From: Confluentibacter sediminis
GTDB lineage: Bacteria > Bacteroidota > Bacteroidia > Flavobacteriales > Flavobacteriaceae
Assembly: GCF_003258355.1 (NCBI RefSeq)
Contig: NZ_QKPO01000012.1
Coordinates: forward strand, 62,001 to 126,000
Direction: 5' to 3'
Length of the DNA: 64,000 bases
Positions 18,051 through 29,500 of the stretch are shown here, piece by piece. Below the pieces are notes generated by a model. That model saw only the letters and a program-made list of their open reading frames with translations. It had not been told where the DNA came from and made no database searches. The position numbers were made by a program, and so were the translations under genes. Positions within the stretch are counted from its first letter, which is position 1, and every line of letters begins with the position of its first letter.

Positions 18051-18788
18051 TTAATACTTCCTTTCTACAATGTCCATTAAACGTATTTCAAAGTCTTCTT
18101 TTCCAATCCAATTATTATAATCTGGTTTGACGATATCTTGAATAAAATGGGATGCTTCTTCAAAAGAATGAAACGTGTTTAGTTGCGACATAACGCGTTC
18201 ATAATCTTCATGTTTTCCATTAAATAAATGCTTAATAAACGCAATTTTATCATTAAGACCAATGTTTATACCACCTATTTTTAGCTTGTCGTTTAGCGAT
18301 TTTTTATCTATACCGTTTTGGACTTTAGAAACAGGGTCAAAAATGGGCATATTTTCAAAACCTGATGTGATAGCTTCAAAATCGTTTTTTAAATAGTCTT
18401 TTTTTTGAGTAAACGATTCTATTACGGGGTCAATGATGTCTTCAGATTTATCGGGCATATGTGCAACCATATCTTTAATGGTTTCCATGCCCCGTTCCAT
18501 AATATTATCATCTTCAACATCATCTAAATTAATATATATTCTATCTTCTACTTCAATAGAGTCGCTTATTTTGTTATTAAAAGATTCATCTAACATATCA
18601 AAAAAAGAGGAATCGCTTCCAATAGTTGGCATGTCGTCCTCAAAATTTTCATAAGCAAATTTTAAAACGGATAGTTTTTCAAAAAGTACTTTGGCTTCAT
18701 CATGCATTTTTATAACATCTTCTTTTCCTTTTAGTTTAAGAATTCTGTGTGCAATACTAACAAGCTCAGATTCCAGCTTCTTTTTCAT
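18051..18788 (-). CDS. Conserved hypothetical protein beside rsmI
   Basis: 245 residues, cytosolic, highly acidic in the middle (residues about 75-130, e.g. INLDDVEDDNIMERG). The N-terminal 50 residues are predicted to be helical or coiled coil. The C-terminal 80 residues form a separate compact region (LNDKIAFIKHLFNGKHEDYERV, then NTFHSFEEASHFIQDIV and PDYNNWIGKEDFEIR) that looks like the conserved part of a flavobacterial family I know only as hypothetical. It is tightly linked to rsmI (3-base gap). No catalytic motif is seen. Confidence 0.75.
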   Translation of the reverse strand: MKKKLESELVSIAHRILKLKGKEDVIKMHDEAKVLFEKLSVLKFAYENFEDDMPTIGSDSSFFDMLDESFNNKISDSIEVEDRIYINLDDVEDDNIMERGMETIKDMVAHMPDKSEDIIDPVIESFTQKKDYLKNDFEAITSGFENMPIFDPVSKVQNGIDKKSLNDKLKIGGINIGLNDKIAFIKHLFNGKHEDYERVMSQLNTFHSFEEASHFIQDIVKPDYNNWIGKEDFEIRLMDIVERKY

Positions 18789-18986
18789 GTTTTTTTTATT
18801 TATTGTTTTTAATGGTCACCCGACTACATCTATACAAATTTCACAAGTAATTCGCTGCTTTTAGTAATAGATGGTTTATTATTTTTAATTTTTAAATTAA
18901 TGCTATTTGTGCTTTTGATTTTTAATAAATTTACGTCACCTTTATAGGAACGAAAAAAGGCTTTGTTTTAGTGTTAAAATTACGAA

Positions 18987-19634
18987 ATGTTTCTTGAAAA
19001 TACAGTAAATCATAAAGAACAATTTGGTTGGATTGAAGTTATATGTGGCTCCATGTTTTCTGGAAAAACCGAAGAATTAATCCGTAGACTGAAGCGTGCA
19101 CAATTTGCTAAGCAGAAAGTTGAGATCTTTAAACCCGCAATTGATGTACGCTATGATGAAGATAAAGTGGTGTCGCATGATGCCAATGAGATACGTTCTA
19201 CAGCGGTTCCTGCGGCTGCAAACATTCCTATTTTAGCAGATGGTTGCGATGTGGTTGGTATTGATGAGGCGCAGTTTTTTGATGATGAAATTGTTCGTAT
19301 TTGCAACGATTTAGCCAATAAAGGCGTTCGAGTAATTGTTGCAGGTTTGGATATGGATTTTAAAGGAAACCCTTTTGGTCCCATGCCTTATTTAATGGCT
19401 ACAGCTGATTATGTTACCAAAGTACATGCCGTTTGTACGAGAACTGGGAATTTGGCACAATATAGTTATAGAAAATCCAAAAACGATAATTTGGTACTTT
19501 TAGGAGAAACAGATGAATATGAGCCTTTAAGTAGAGCCGCTTTTTATAAAGCCATGATGCGTGATAAAGTTAGAAACATGAAAGTTAATGAGCCAGAAGA
19601 ATTACCTACTAAACCAAAAGATCCGAATGCCTAA
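18987..19634 (+). CDS. tdk: Thymidine kinase (type II)
   Basis: 215 residues. Phosphorylates thymidine for salvage dTTP synthesis. The P-loop is [18 protein letters not shown] (residues about 22-38), the Walker B-like motif is [12 protein letters not shown] and the lasso region is [17 protein letters not shown]. The second Cys of the usual CxxC and the C-terminal Cys pair are missing ([14 protein letters not shown]), so the structural zinc site of TK1-like enzymes appears lost. The stop overlaps the alr start by 8 bases. Confidence 0.96.
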   Translation: MFLENTVNHKEQFGWIEVICGSMFSGKTEELIRRLKRAQFAKQKVEIFKPAIDVRYDEDKVVSHDANEIRSTAVPAAANIPILADGCDVVGIDEAQFFDDEIVRICNDLANKGVRVIVAGLDMDFKGNPFGPMPYLMATADYVTKVHAVCTRTGNLAQYSYRKSKNDNLVLLGETDEYEPLSRAAFYKAMMRDKVRNMKVNEPEELPTKPKDPNA

Positions 19635-20736
19635 AGCCCAAGAAACTGTTTTAGAAATAGATTTAAATGCCCTAAAACAAAATTTTAACTACCTTAAATC
19701 TAAATTAAAAGATAACACCAAAATTTTAGCTGTTGTTAAAGCATTTGCTTATGGAAATGATTCGTGTGAAATTGCTAAATATTTAGAAAATCTGGATGCA
19801 GATTATTTTGCAGTCGCTTATGTGAATGAAGGTGTTACTCTAAGACAAGCCGGTGTTACCAAACCTATTTTAGTTTTACACCCTATAGCCATCAATTTTA
19901 AAACTTTAATTGAACATTGTTTAGAACCCAATTTATATAGTGTTAAAATTTTAGAAGCTTTTATTGAAATAGCTACCCAAGAAAATCAAAGGAATTACCC
20001 AATCCATATAAAGTTCAATACAGGCTTAAATCGATTAGGTTTTGATGAAAATGACATTGAATTTATTGCAAATAAACTTAAAGAAACCTCTGTTGTAAAG
20101 GTCAAGACTGTGTTCTCGCATTTGGCGGCCAGTGAAGATTTAAACGAAAGAGATTTTACATTAACACAAATCAATACATTTAAAAACTATTCTGAAAAAC
20201 TTATCGATTTACTAGGATATAAGCCTCTACGACATATGTGTAATACCTCTGGAATTTTAAATTATCCAGAAGCACATTTTGATATGGTGAGAACAGGTGT
20301 TGGATTGTATGGTTTCGGCAATTCTGAAAAAGAAAGCAAAAACCTAAAACCTATTGCGACCCTAAAAACCATTATTTCACAAATCCATACTATTGAAAAA
20401 GGAGAGTCTGTTGGTTATAACCGTGCTTTTAAAAGTACAACAAAAATTAGAACCGCAACACTTCCTATAGGTCATGCCGATGGGATTAATAGAATTTATG
20501 GGAAAGGAAAAGGGTTTGTAACCATAGATGGAGAAAAAGCACCAATAGTTGGAAATGTGTGTATGGATATGATTATGGTTGATGTTACCAATATAGAATG
20601 TAAAGAAGGAGATGAGGTCATCATTTTTGGGCCGGATTTTACCACCGCTGAAACATTAGCAGAATCTGCAGGTACCATTTCTTATGAACTTATTACCTCC
20701 ATATCACAACGTGTTAAACGTGTTTTGTTAAAATAA
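19627..20736 (+). CDS. alr: Alanine racemase
   Basis: 369 residues from ATG 19627; an in-frame ATG at 19588 would add 13 residues deep inside tdk and is less likely. PLP-dependent interconversion of L- and D-alanine for peptidoglycan. The PLP lysine lies in [13 protein letters not shown] (KANAYG variant). The C-terminal domain shows the second catalytic Tyr in VGYNRAF, and [13 protein letters not shown]. Translationally coupled to tdk by the 8-base overlap. The length is typical. Confidence 0.96.
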   Translation: MPKAQETVLEIDLNALKQNFNYLKSKLKDNTKILAVVKAFAYGNDSCEIAKYLENLDADYFAVAYVNEGVTLRQAGVTKPILVLHPIAINFKTLIEHCLEPNLYSVKILEAFIEIATQENQRNYPIHIKFNTGLNRLGFDENDIEFIANKLKETSVVKVKTVFSHLAASEDLNERDFTLTQINTFKNYSEKLIDLLGYKPLRHMCNTSGILNYPEAHFDMVRTGVGLYGFGNSEKESKNLKPIATLKTIISQIHTIEKGESVGYNRAFKSTTKIRTATLPIGHADGINRIYGKGKGFVTIDGEKAPIVGNVCMDMIMVDVTNIECKEGDEVIIFGPDFTTAETLAESAGTISYELITSISQRVKRVLLK

Positions 20737-20804
20737 TAAGATTAACATTTATTATTTTTTTTACTTAATTTAGTTCTTCACTAACTATAAAATTATTTTT
20801 AATT

Positions 20805-21212
20805 ATGGGAATGTTAAAAGAATTTAAGGAATTTGCTATGAAAGGCAACTTGGTAGATATTGCCGTTGCTTTTGTTATGGGTGCTGCTTTTAATAAGGTG
20901 GTAACAACATTTACTGGGGGTGTAGTATCTCCGTTAGCTGGATTGATTTTTCAGTCCGATTTCAATGATTTAAAATATGTTATTACTCCAGGTACCCTTG
21001 ATGAATCTGGAAATTTAACGGGAGAAATAGCTGTTCTTTATGGAAGTTTTCTAACAAGCTTAATAGATTTTATTATTGTGGCATTTGTCATGTTCATGAT
21101 TATTAAAGGAATTAACAAAATGAAAAAGAAAGAAGAGCCTGCACCTGCAGCACCAGCTGGTCCAACACAAGAAGAACTATTAATTCAAATAAGAGATTTG
21201 TTAAAAAAATAA
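20805..21212 (+). CDS. mscL: Large-conductance mechanosensitive channel
   Basis: 135 residues, typical MscL. The N-terminal amphipathic helix and TM1 (FKEFAMKGNLVDIAVAFVMG) are followed by a periplasmic loop and TM2 (LIDFIIVAFVMFMIIKGIN) and a C-terminal charged bundle (KKKEEPAP, then EELLIQIRDLLKK). It acts as a pentameric emergency valve in the inner membrane. It is a stand-alone unit 68 bases after alr with a strong terminator at 21251-21286. Confidence 0.97.
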   Translation: MGMLKEFKEFAMKGNLVDIAVAFVMGAAFNKVVTTFTGGVVSPLAGLIFQSDFNDLKYVITPGTLDESGNLTGEIAVLYGSFLTSLIDFIIVAFVMFMIIKGINKMKKKEEPAPAAPAGPTQEELLIQIRDLLKK

Positions 21213-21250
21213 CATATTGTTAAATATATAACATCGCGTTATTTGTTGTT

Positions 21251-21286
21251 AAAAAGCCCTTGTTTTCAGTAAACAAGGGCTTTTTT
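21251..21286 (+). terminator. Rho-independent terminator after mscL
   Basis: AAAAAGCCCTTGTTT and AAACAAGGGCTTTTT form a long perfect stem around a 5-base loop; the right arm runs into a T tract. Confidence 0.92.
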
Positions 21287-21436
21287 ATTCTTTTAAAATG
21301 GAATTAATAATTAGTTTTGCCCAATAATTTTATTAAAACATAAATAAATGAAACATTCAAAAGTTAAAATTTAATCAGAATTAAAAATGATTATTTGAAT
21401 GTTGCATTTGACCCAAAAAACAATAAATAAAAGCAA

Positions 21437-22426
21437 ATGAAAGTAGCTGTAGTTGGCGCCACTGGAATGGTGGGCGAAGTGATGTTAAAAGTGTTAGCTG
21501 AACGTAATTTTCCTGTAACGGAATTGTTGTTGGTGGCTTCAGAACGTTCTGTTGGAAAAAAATTAACTTATAAAAATAAAGAATATACTGTTATTGGTTT
21601 AGCAGATGCAGTTGCTGCCAAACCGCAAATTGCTATTTTTTCCGCGGGAGGAGATACGTCTTTAGAGTGGGCGCCAAAATTTGCTGAAGTTGGTACAACC
21701 GTAGTTGATAATTCATCTGCTTGGAGAATGGATCCTACAAAAAAATTAGTAGTTCCAGAAATTAATGCTCATGAATTAACAAAGGACGATAAGATTATTG
21801 CAAATCCAAATTGTTCAACCATTCAAATGGTTTTGGCATTATCCCAACTTCATAAAAAATATAAAATGAAACGTGTGGTGGTTTCTACGTATCAATCTGT
21901 TTCTGGAACGGGCGTTAAAGCAGTTAAGCAGTTAGAAAATGAAATTGCAGGTATAGAAGGAGAAATGGCATATCCATATCCAATTAGTAGAAATGTACTG
22001 CCACATTGCGATGTGTTTTTAGAAAATGGGTACACTAAAGAAGAAATGAAACTGGCTAGAGAGCCCCAAAAAATATTTAATGATAAAACATTTTCGGTAA
22101 CAGCAACGGCTGTTCGTGTACCAACCTCTGGAGGGCACTCAGAAGCTGTAAATGTTCAGTTTGAAAATGATTTTGATTTAGCAGATGTGCGACAAATTAT
22201 AAGTGAAACGCCTGGTGTTGTCTTACAAGACAATACGGCAATCAATTCATACCCAATGCCCATGTTTGCGCATGATAAAGATGAGGTTTTTGTGGGTCGT
22301 TTGCGAAGAGATGAAACGCAACCCAATACATTAAACATGTGGATTGTTGCTGATAATTTACGTAAAGGAGCTGCAACAAATGCCATTCAAATTGCTGAAT
22401 ACTTAATTGAAAATGATTTGGTATAA
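21437..22426 (+). CDS. asd: Aspartate-semialdehyde dehydrogenase
   Basis: 329 residues. Converts aspartyl phosphate to aspartate semialdehyde (Lys, Met, Thr and diaminopimelate pathway). The NADP site is VVGATGMVGEVMLKVL at the N-terminus and the catalytic Cys is in ANPNCSTIQMV. The GGHSEAVNVQ segment carries the catalytic His. The length is standard. The gene stands alone with its own terminator at 22456-22488. Confidence 0.97.
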   Translation: MKVAVVGATGMVGEVMLKVLAERNFPVTELLLVASERSVGKKLTYKNKEYTVIGLADAVAAKPQIAIFSAGGDTSLEWAPKFAEVGTTVVDNSSAWRMDPTKKLVVPEINAHELTKDDKIIANPNCSTIQMVLALSQLHKKYKMKRVVVSTYQSVSGTGVKAVKQLENEIAGIEGEMAYPYPISRNVLPHCDVFLENGYTKEEMKLAREPQKIFNDKTFSVTATAVRVPTSGGHSEAVNVQFENDFDLADVRQIISETPGVVLQDNTAINSYPMPMFAHDKDEVFVGRLRRDETQPNTLNMWIVADNLRKGAATNAIQIAEYLIENDLV

Positions 22427-22455
22427 CTTTATCAACTAAACCATTTATCTATTAG

Positions 22456-22488
22456 GCTTCTACATTTAGTGTAGGAGCTTTTTTTTAT
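22456..22488 (+). terminator. Rho-independent terminator after asd
   Basis: GCTTCTACA/TGTAGGAGC stem (one G-T pair), a 5-base loop and eight T. A -7-like box for the next gene begins directly after it. Confidence 0.85.
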
Positions 22489-22496
22489 TATTTTTG
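22489..22496 (+). promoter_or_regulatory. Putative -7 box for the prolyl oligopeptidase gene
   Basis: TATTTTTG matches TAnnTTTG and ends 17 bases before the ATG at 22514. It immediately follows the T tract of the asd terminator; no clear -33 element. Confidence 0.35.
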
Positions 22497-22513
22497 TTAG
22501 ATAAATTAAAATC

Positions 22514-24670
22514 ATGAAAAAGATACATCTGTCTGTTTTAGCCCTTGTAATGTTATTAGCTTGTAATAAAGAAATTTCAAAAGAAAAAGTGATTAAAGTA
22601 AACTACCCAGAAACAAAAATAGTAGATAGTGTAGACACTTATTTTGGTGTTAAAGTTAACGACCCTTACCGTTGGTTAGAAGATGACCGAAGTAAAGAAA
22701 CCGAAGCTTGGGTAAAAGCTCAAAATAAAGTTACCAATAGCTATCTTGAAAAGATTCCTTTTAGAAACGAACTTAAGGAACGTCTTTCAAAATTATGGAA
22801 TTATGAAAAAATAGGAGCCCCTTTTAAAGAAGGGAGCTATATGTATTTTTCAAAAAATGATGGCCTTCAAAATCAATATGTTGTTTATAGAAAAAAGGTG
22901 GATTCCAATAGCGAAGAACTATTTTTGGATCCAAACACGTTTTCAAAAGATGGTACCACATCATTAGATGCTTTAAGTTTTTCAAAAGATGGTAGCATTT
23001 TAGCATATTCTATTTCTGAAGGCGGTAGTGATTGGAGAAAAATTCTAATCATGAACACCGAAACAAAAAAAATTATTGAAGATACGCTGATTGATATAAA
23101 ATTCACTCAAATATCATGGTACAAAAATGAAGGGTTTTACTATTCCAGTTACGATAAACCTAAAGGAAGCCAACTCTCAGCAAAAACAGATCAGCACAAA
23201 GTATATTATCATAAACTAGGAACACCTCAGAAAAGTGATTTATTAATTTTTGGAGGTACTGCAGAGCAAAAACACCGCTATATATATGCGTATGTTACTG
23301 AAGATGATAAATATTTAATAGTATCGCCCCAAATTTCAACATCTGGAAACAAGCTTTTTATCAAAGATTTATCGGACAATAACAATAAATTTATTCCTGT
23401 TTTAAATAATGCCGAAAGCGATACCTCTATTATTGAAAATGATGGAAGCATTTTATATTTAGTAACAAATTTAAATGCGCCTAACAAAAGAATTGTTAAA
23501 GTAGATGCTTCAAACCCTATTCCAGAAAATTGGGTTGATGTTATTCCAGAAACAGAACATGTATTAAACCCATCTGTTGGAGGTGGCTATTTTTTTGCTG
23601 AATATATGGTAGATGCCATATCCAAAGTAAAACAATACGATTATAACGGTAAGTTAATAAGAGAGATAAAATTACCAGGATTAGGGACGGCAAGTGGTTT
23701 TTCTGGAAAAAAAGATGACCACATTTTATATTATTCATTTACCAATTACAATACCCCTTCAAGTATTTATTCGTTACATCCTAAAACTGGTGAAACAGAT
23801 TTATATTGGTTTCCTCAAATAGATTTTAATAGTAATGATTATGAAAGCAAACAAGTCTTTTACAATTCAAAAGATGGAACAAAAGTCCCCATGATGGTTA
23901 CTTATAGAAAGGGTATAGAACTCAACGGAAAAAACCCTACAATACTTTATGGCTATGGAGGGTTCAATATTAGTTTAACACCATCATTTAGTATTACAAA
24001 TGCCATTTGGATGGAGCAGGGTGGCATTTTAGCAGTTCCAAATTTACGGGGCGGTGGCGAATATGGTCGCTCTTGGCACGATGCTGGTACACAAATGAGA
24101 AAACAAAATGTGTTTGATGATTTTATTGCTGCTGCGGAATATTTAATAGATAACAAGTACACGTCTTCAGATTATTTAGCATTACGAGGTGGTTCTAACG
24201 GAGGTTTATTGGTTGGTGCCGTTATGACACAGCGACCAGATTTAGCAAAAGTGGCCTTGCCTGCAGTTGGTGTTTTAGATATGTTACGTTATCATACATT
24301 TACAGCTGGAGCAGGTTGGGCATATGATTATGGTACAGCAGAACAAAGTAAAGACATGTTTGAATATTTAAAAGGCTATTCTCCTGTTCACAATGTAAAA
24401 GCAGGGGTGGAATATCCGGCAACCTTAATAACAACAGGCGATCATGACGACCGTGTGGTGCCGGCACACAGTTTTAAATTCGCAGCTGAATTACAAAGTA
24501 AGCAATCTGGGAATCACCCAGTTTTAATTAGAATTGAGACCGATGCGGGTCATGGTGCAGGAACACCTGTAAGTAAAACGATTGAGCAATATGCTGACAT
24601 ATTTGGATTTACACTATATAACATGGGATTCGATGCGTTACCTAAAAAGATTGAAAGTTTTAAAAATTAG
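22514..24670 (+). CDS. Prolyl oligopeptidase family serine peptidase (S9A), lipoprotein
   Basis: 718 residues. The signal peptide ends in a lipobox-like VMLLAC (Cys at residue 17), so it is a lipid-anchored periplasmic or outer-membrane enzyme. An N-terminal beta-propeller domain (residues about 30-430) is followed by the alpha/beta hydrolase domain with nucleophile [12 protein letters not shown] (residue about 560), Asp in [10 protein letters not shown] and His in TDAGHGAG. The family cleaves short peptides after proline. It is monocistronic with a bidirectional hairpin at 24713-24748. Confidence 0.95.
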   Translation: MKKIHLSVLALVMLLACNKEISKEKVIKVNYPETKIVDSVDTYFGVKVNDPYRWLEDDRSKETEAWVKAQNKVTNSYLEKIPFRNELKERLSKLWNYEKIGAPFKEGSYMYFSKNDGLQNQYVVYRKKVDSNSEELFLDPNTFSKDGTTSLDALSFSKDGSILAYSISEGGSDWRKILIMNTETKKIIEDTLIDIKFTQISWYKNEGFYYSSYDKPKGSQLSAKTDQHKVYYHKLGTPQKSDLLIFGGTAEQKHRYIYAYVTEDDKYLIVSPQISTSGNKLFIKDLSDNNNKFIPVLNNAESDTSIIENDGSILYLVTNLNAPNKRIVKVDASNPIPENWVDVIPETEHVLNPSVGGGYFFAEYMVDAISKVKQYDYNGKLIREIKLPGLGTASGFSGKKDDHILYYSFTNYNTPSSIYSLHPKTGETDLYWFPQIDFNSNDYESKQVFYNSKDGTKVPMMVTYRKGIELNGKNPTILYGYGGFNISLTPSFSITNAIWMEQGGILAVPNLRGGGEYGRSWHDAGTQMRKQNVFDDFIAAAEYLIDNKYTSSDYLALRGGSNGGLLVGAVMTQRPDLAKVALPAVGVLDMLRYHTFTAGAGWAYDYGTAEQSKDMFEYLKGYSPVHNVKAGVEYPATLITTGDHDDRVVPAHSFKFAAELQSKQSGNHPVLIRIETDAGHGAGTPVSKTIEQYADIFGFTLYNMGFDALPKKIESFKN

Positions 24671-24712
24671 ATGCCACTTTTTCTGTTCGTTTTAAATGCA
24701 AAAGAGTAAAAG

Positions 24713-24748
24713 ATAAAAACCACTTAACTAATTAAGTGGTTTTTATCA
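24713..24748 (+). terminator. Rho-independent terminator after the S9A peptidase gene
   Basis: ATAAAAACCACTTAA pairs with TTAAGTGGTTTTTAT around a short loop, a near-perfect palindrome ending in T-rich sequence. Confidence 0.85.
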
Positions 24749-24898
24749 TAAAAAGAAACTAAATACAGATGTAGTTTTTTGGTATTTTAATAAAATCAAA
24801 CGGTCTTTTTCATTAAAAATGTATTTATTATTCCGACTAAAATTTTCAACTATCATTATTTGTTTTTAAAAAGCTTTTGCTATAATTTGGTCTCCGAA

Positions 24899-25297
24899 AT
24901 GAGCAAAATTTTCAACAATTATTTATTGTTTTTAGGTATTCTGCTTTTAACAAGTGGGATAAATCTTCATGCAAATTCTATAATTGAAGGCATGGGGGCT
25001 ACTACTAATACACCTTCTGTTGATACTCATTTAAATAGCATCACTTATAATGCTTCCAGGAAAAAAAGCGAAAGCAAGTTTCTTTTTGAAATTACCGAAA
25101 CTCAAGAAATAGAAAACGAGGAATCTTCAGGAGGACATGACCTTCTACCTTTTACCTATTGTTATCTATCTTATTTAAATGCACAATTATTTAATGAATT
25201 GTCATTTAAACTACATAATGTTATACAACGTTATAAAAATTATTTTGACAAGTCTACGACAAAACTTCATGTAAGACTTCAAGTGTTTATTATCTGA
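24899..25297 (+). CDS. Secreted hypothetical protein upstream of an RND efflux operon
   Basis: 132 residues from ATG 24899 (MSKIFNNYLLFLGI); an in-frame ATG at 24860 would only add 13 residues before the signal peptide. The signal peptide ends near LHANS. The mature part is polar with a Ser/Thr-rich start (GATTNTPSVDTHL), an acidic patch (ETQEIENEESSGGHD) and an aromatic segment (FTYCYLSYLNAQLF). No family is recognised. It precedes the efflux adaptor gene by 142 bases; a functional link is only positional. Confidence 0.6.
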   Translation: MSKIFNNYLLFLGILLLTSGINLHANSIIEGMGATTNTPSVDTHLNSITYNASRKKSESKFLFEITETQEIENEESSGGHDLLPFTYCYLSYLNAQLFNELSFKLHNVIQRYKNYFDKSTTKLHVRLQVFII

Positions 25298-25439
25298 TAA
25301 ACAGCTCACCTAGTAAACCATTCTTTTTGGTTTGCCCATTTTAATCAAATCTTAATATCATTAATTGATTAGTCATAATAACTAAGTTATGTCTACTATA
25401 TATTCCATTTAATTCCGAATTATTTTAATCAAAAATTTT

Positions 25440-26522
25440 ATGAAAAAAACAGTTGTTTTAATAGGCTTGCTTGTGCTTTTAATTCACACAAGTTGTCAAA
25501 CAAAAAAAGAAGAAAAAAAAGAGGAAACAGCCTTTCTGGTTACTAACCCCATTCGCAAAGACACCATAATAACCAAAGATTATGTGAGTCAAATCCATTC
25601 CAGTAAGCATATAGAAATACGAGCTTTAGAGAAAGGGTATCTAAAACAAATATTTGTAGATGAAGGCCAACATGTTAAAACAGGACAAGTCATGTTTCAA
25701 ATAATGCCAAATATTTATCAAGCCGAATTACAAAAAGCAAAAGCAGAATCTAACGCTGCTGAAATTGAGCTAAAAAATACCAAGTTGTTATCCGATGGTA
25801 ACGTGGTGTCTCCAAACGAATTAGCTTTAGCTAATGCCAATTATGATAAGGCAAATGCGGAAGTAGCATTAGCACAAACCCACTTAGGATTTACAAAAAT
25901 TAATGCCCCTTTTGATGGTATTATGGACCATTTAGAGGCAAGAGAAGGAAGCCTTTTAGATGAAGGTGAACTATTAACGACGCTATCAGATAACAGTAAA
26001 ATGTGGGTGTATTTTAATGTTCCCGAAGCAGAATATCTTGATTATATAATAAGCGCAGATAAAGGCTCAAAAAAAGAAGTAGGTCTTTTAATGGCAAACA
26101 ACAAGCGTTTTAACCAAAAAGGAATTGTAGAAACTATAGAAGGCGAATTCAATAGCGAAACAGGGAACATTGCTTTTAGAGCAACATTTCCAAACCCTGA
26201 TGGTATTTTAAGACATGGAGAAACAGGCAGCGTTTTAATGAATGTGCCTTTTAAAGATGTTATCATTATACCTCAAAAAGCCACGTTTGAGATTTTAGAC
26301 AAAACCTATGTTTTTGTAATAGGTAAAGACAATGTTGTAAAACAAAGAGAAATCACAATTGGTGCAGAATTACCACACTTATATATAGTTAGTAAAGGAC
26401 TAACAGAAGAAGATACCATTTTATTGGAAGGCATTAGAATGGTAAAAAACAACGAAAAAATCCGTACTAAGTTTTTAGAACCAAATAAAGTATTGTCTGA
26501 TTTAGACCTATATGCTGAATAA
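25440..26522 (+). CDS. RND efflux periplasmic adaptor, lipoprotein
   Basis: 360 residues. A lipobox-type signal (LIHTSC, Cys at residue 19) is followed by a Lys/Glu-rich linker. The membrane-fusion-protein plan is seen: a biotinyl-lipoyl half (KGYLKQIFVDEGQHVKTGQ), an alpha hairpin (residues about 95-150), the second lipoyl half (FTKINAPFDGIMDHLEAREG) and a beta-barrel domain (FPNPDGILRHGETGSVLM). It bridges the inner-membrane pump and the outer-membrane channel. First gene of the adaptor-pump-channel operon; 25 bases to the pump. Confidence 0.95.
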   Translation: MKKTVVLIGLLVLLIHTSCQTKKEEKKEETAFLVTNPIRKDTIITKDYVSQIHSSKHIEIRALEKGYLKQIFVDEGQHVKTGQVMFQIMPNIYQAELQKAKAESNAAEIELKNTKLLSDGNVVSPNELALANANYDKANAEVALAQTHLGFTKINAPFDGIMDHLEAREGSLLDEGELLTTLSDNSKMWVYFNVPEAEYLDYIISADKGSKKEVGLLMANNKRFNQKGIVETIEGEFNSETGNIAFRATFPNPDGILRHGETGSVLMNVPFKDVIIIPQKATFEILDKTYVFVIGKDNVVKQREITIGAELPHLYIVSKGLTEEDTILLEGIRMVKNNEKIRTKFLEPNKVLSDLDLYAE

Positions 26523-26547
26523 TTTTAGAATTTAATCTACAGAAGAC

Positions 26548-29500
26548 ATGTTTAAAAAATTTATAAAAAGACCCGTTTTGGCAATTGTCATTTCGGTCAT
26601 CATTGTATTTATAGGAGTACTTGCCATAAAGCAATTACCTATTTCACAATTTCCTCAAATAGCCCCTACTACTGTCAATATTTTTATTGCATATCCAGGT
26701 TCTAGTTCTGAGGTATTGGTTAATTCCACGTTAATTCCTTTAGAAACAGCCATAAATGGTGTGCAAGATATGCGTTATATAGCGTCTGATGCTACAAGTG
26801 CTGGAGAAGCTACTATACGTGTTATTTTTGAACCAGGGGTAGATCCTAATGAAGCCGTAGTTAGGGTAAAAACACGCGTAGACCAAGTGATGCCTTTGCT
26901 ACCAGAATTAGTGCAACGTGAGGGGGTCGTTATTACACCTGTACAACCTAGTATGTTAATGTACGTTAACCTTTCTAGTTCAGATAAAAATAATGATGAA
27001 AAGTTTCTTTACAACTATGCTTACACGAAGGTTATTCCAGAAATTCAACGTATTAATGGTATTGCAAGTGCACAAATTTTAGGTAGTAGAAAATATGCGA
27101 TGAGAGTTTGGTTAAAACCAGACCGTATGCGAGCCTATAATATTTCTGCAGAAGAAGTTTTAAAGGCTATGGAAGAACAAAGTCTCTTGGCAAGACCAGG
27201 ACGTTTAGGGCAAAGTTCAGGAATAACATCACAGTCCTTGGAATATGTATTAACATATCAAGATCGATATAATGAACCTGAACAGTATAAAGAGATTATT
27301 ATTCGAGCTAATGAAGATGGTGAAATCATCAAACTAGAAGATATAGCAGATGTAAAATTAGGAAGCGAATTTTTTGATATATATTCTAATCTTGACGGAA
27401 AACCTTCGGCCTCCATCATTTTAAAGCAAACTTTTGGAAGTAATGGTAGCGATGTTATAAAAGCGGTAAAAGAAAAGCTAGATGAGCTAAAAGTCGATTT
27501 GCCTCCAGATGTGGATTTTCAAATTAGTTATGATGTCTCTAACTTTTTAGATGCCTCGATAGAGCAAGTATTACATACGCTAAGAGATGCATTTATTCTG
27601 GTAGCTATTGTAGTATTCTTGTTTTTGGGTGATTGGCGTTCAACATTAATTCCTATTATAGCAGTGCCTGTATCTTTAATTGGTGCCTTTTTTGTGATGC
27701 AGTTGTTTGGACTTTCTATCAACTTAATCACCCTCTTTGCGCTTGTACTTGCCATTGGTATTGTGGTAGATAATGCTATTGTTGTGGTAGAGGCGGTCCA
27801 TGTTAAAATGGAAGAAGAACATCTCACGCCATACAAAGCCTCGTCTGAAGTATTGGGCGAAATTGGAGGTGCCATTATAGCCATAACGTTAGTTATGGTT
27901 TCGGTATTTATACCTATCTCTTTTATGACAGGGCCTGTGGGTGTGTTCTACCGTCAGTTTTCTATCACGATGGCTGGGTCTATTATAATTTCTGCTATTG
28001 TAGCCTTAACATTAACGCCTGTTTTATGTGCTATATTGCTTAAAAACAACCACGGGAAAATTAAAAAATCACCTGTAGACCGATTTATCAATTGGTTTAA
28101 TAAAGGGTTTGAACGCTTAACAGGAAAATATGTTAATATTCTAAATAAAATTGTGGCAAGGCGCATAGTGACGTTCGGAATTTTAGCGGCATTCTGTGCC
28201 GGAATTTATTTAACAAATCGCGTGTTGCCAGCTGGTTTTATACCAAATGAAGATCAAGGGATGATTTATGCCATCATACAAACTCCACCGGGTGCCACTT
28301 TAGAACGCACCAATGATGTGGCTAGAAAACTTCAAAAGATTTGTGAAGAAATGGAAGGTGTAGAATCTGTGTCATCTTTAGCAGGTTACGAAATTATGAC
28401 CGAAGGTCGTGGCTCTAACGCCGGTACCTGTTTGATAAACTTAAAGCCTTGGTCTGAACGTCATCATTCGGTTCACGAAATTATGGAAGAATTGGAAGAG
28501 GAAACCAAAAATTTAGGAGCTGTTATCGAGTATTTTGAACCGCCAGCAGTACCTGGATTTGGATCCTCTGGTGGATTCTCCCTACGTTTATTAGATAAAA
28601 CAAACTCGACTGATTATCACCAATTTGAAAAGGTTAATAGTGATTTTATGGAGGCGTTATCTAAGCGCAAGGAATTGACTGGATTATTCACTTTCTTTTC
28701 TGCAAACTATCCACAATATGAATTAAAAATCAATAACAAAATTGCAATGCAAAAAGGTGTTACCATAGGAAATGCTATGGAAAACCTTAATATCTTAATA
28801 GGTAGTACTTACGAACAAGGGTTTATTCGTTTTGGTAGATTTTTTAAAGTATATACGCAAGCGGCACCAGAATACAGACGTTTACCATCTGACCTTGAAA
28901 AGTTATTTGTTAAAAATGAAGCTGGCGAAATGGTCCCTTATTCAGCATTTATGACTATTGAAAAAAAATTAGGACCGAATGAAATTACCCGATATAACCT
29001 TTATAATTCGGCTTCTATTAGAGGGCTTCCTTCTGAAGGTTTTACTAGTGGTGATGCTATTAATGCCATTAAAGAAGTGGCAGCACAAAAGTTACCAAAA
29101 GGCTACGACATTGCTTGGGAAGGGTTGTCTTTTGATGAGGCCAATAGAGGTAACGAATCGTTATACATTTTTATCGTCGTATTAGTATTTGTTTATTTTG
29201 TGTTAGCTGCACAATATGAAAGTTTCTTATTACCATTTGCAGTAATTTTATCACTTCCCGTTGGGGTTTTTGGGTCTTTCATTCTTTTAAAAGCCATGGG
29301 ATTAGCTAATGATGTCTATGCCCAAATTGGTGTGATTATGCTGGTTGGTTTATTGGGTAAAAATGCCGTATTAATTGTGGAGTTTGCGGTACAAAAACAC
29401 AGACAGGGTGCCACCATTTTAGAAGCAGCGATCGAAGGCTCAAAAGCACGTTTTAGACCTATTTTAATGACGTCTTTTGCCTTCATAGCAGGATTAATAC

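Noticed and set aside
12725..18788. A possible defence island around recJ
   Set aside because: recJ, OsmC, rsmI and MFS are ordinary core genes; no nuclease, helicase or restriction gene clusters there.
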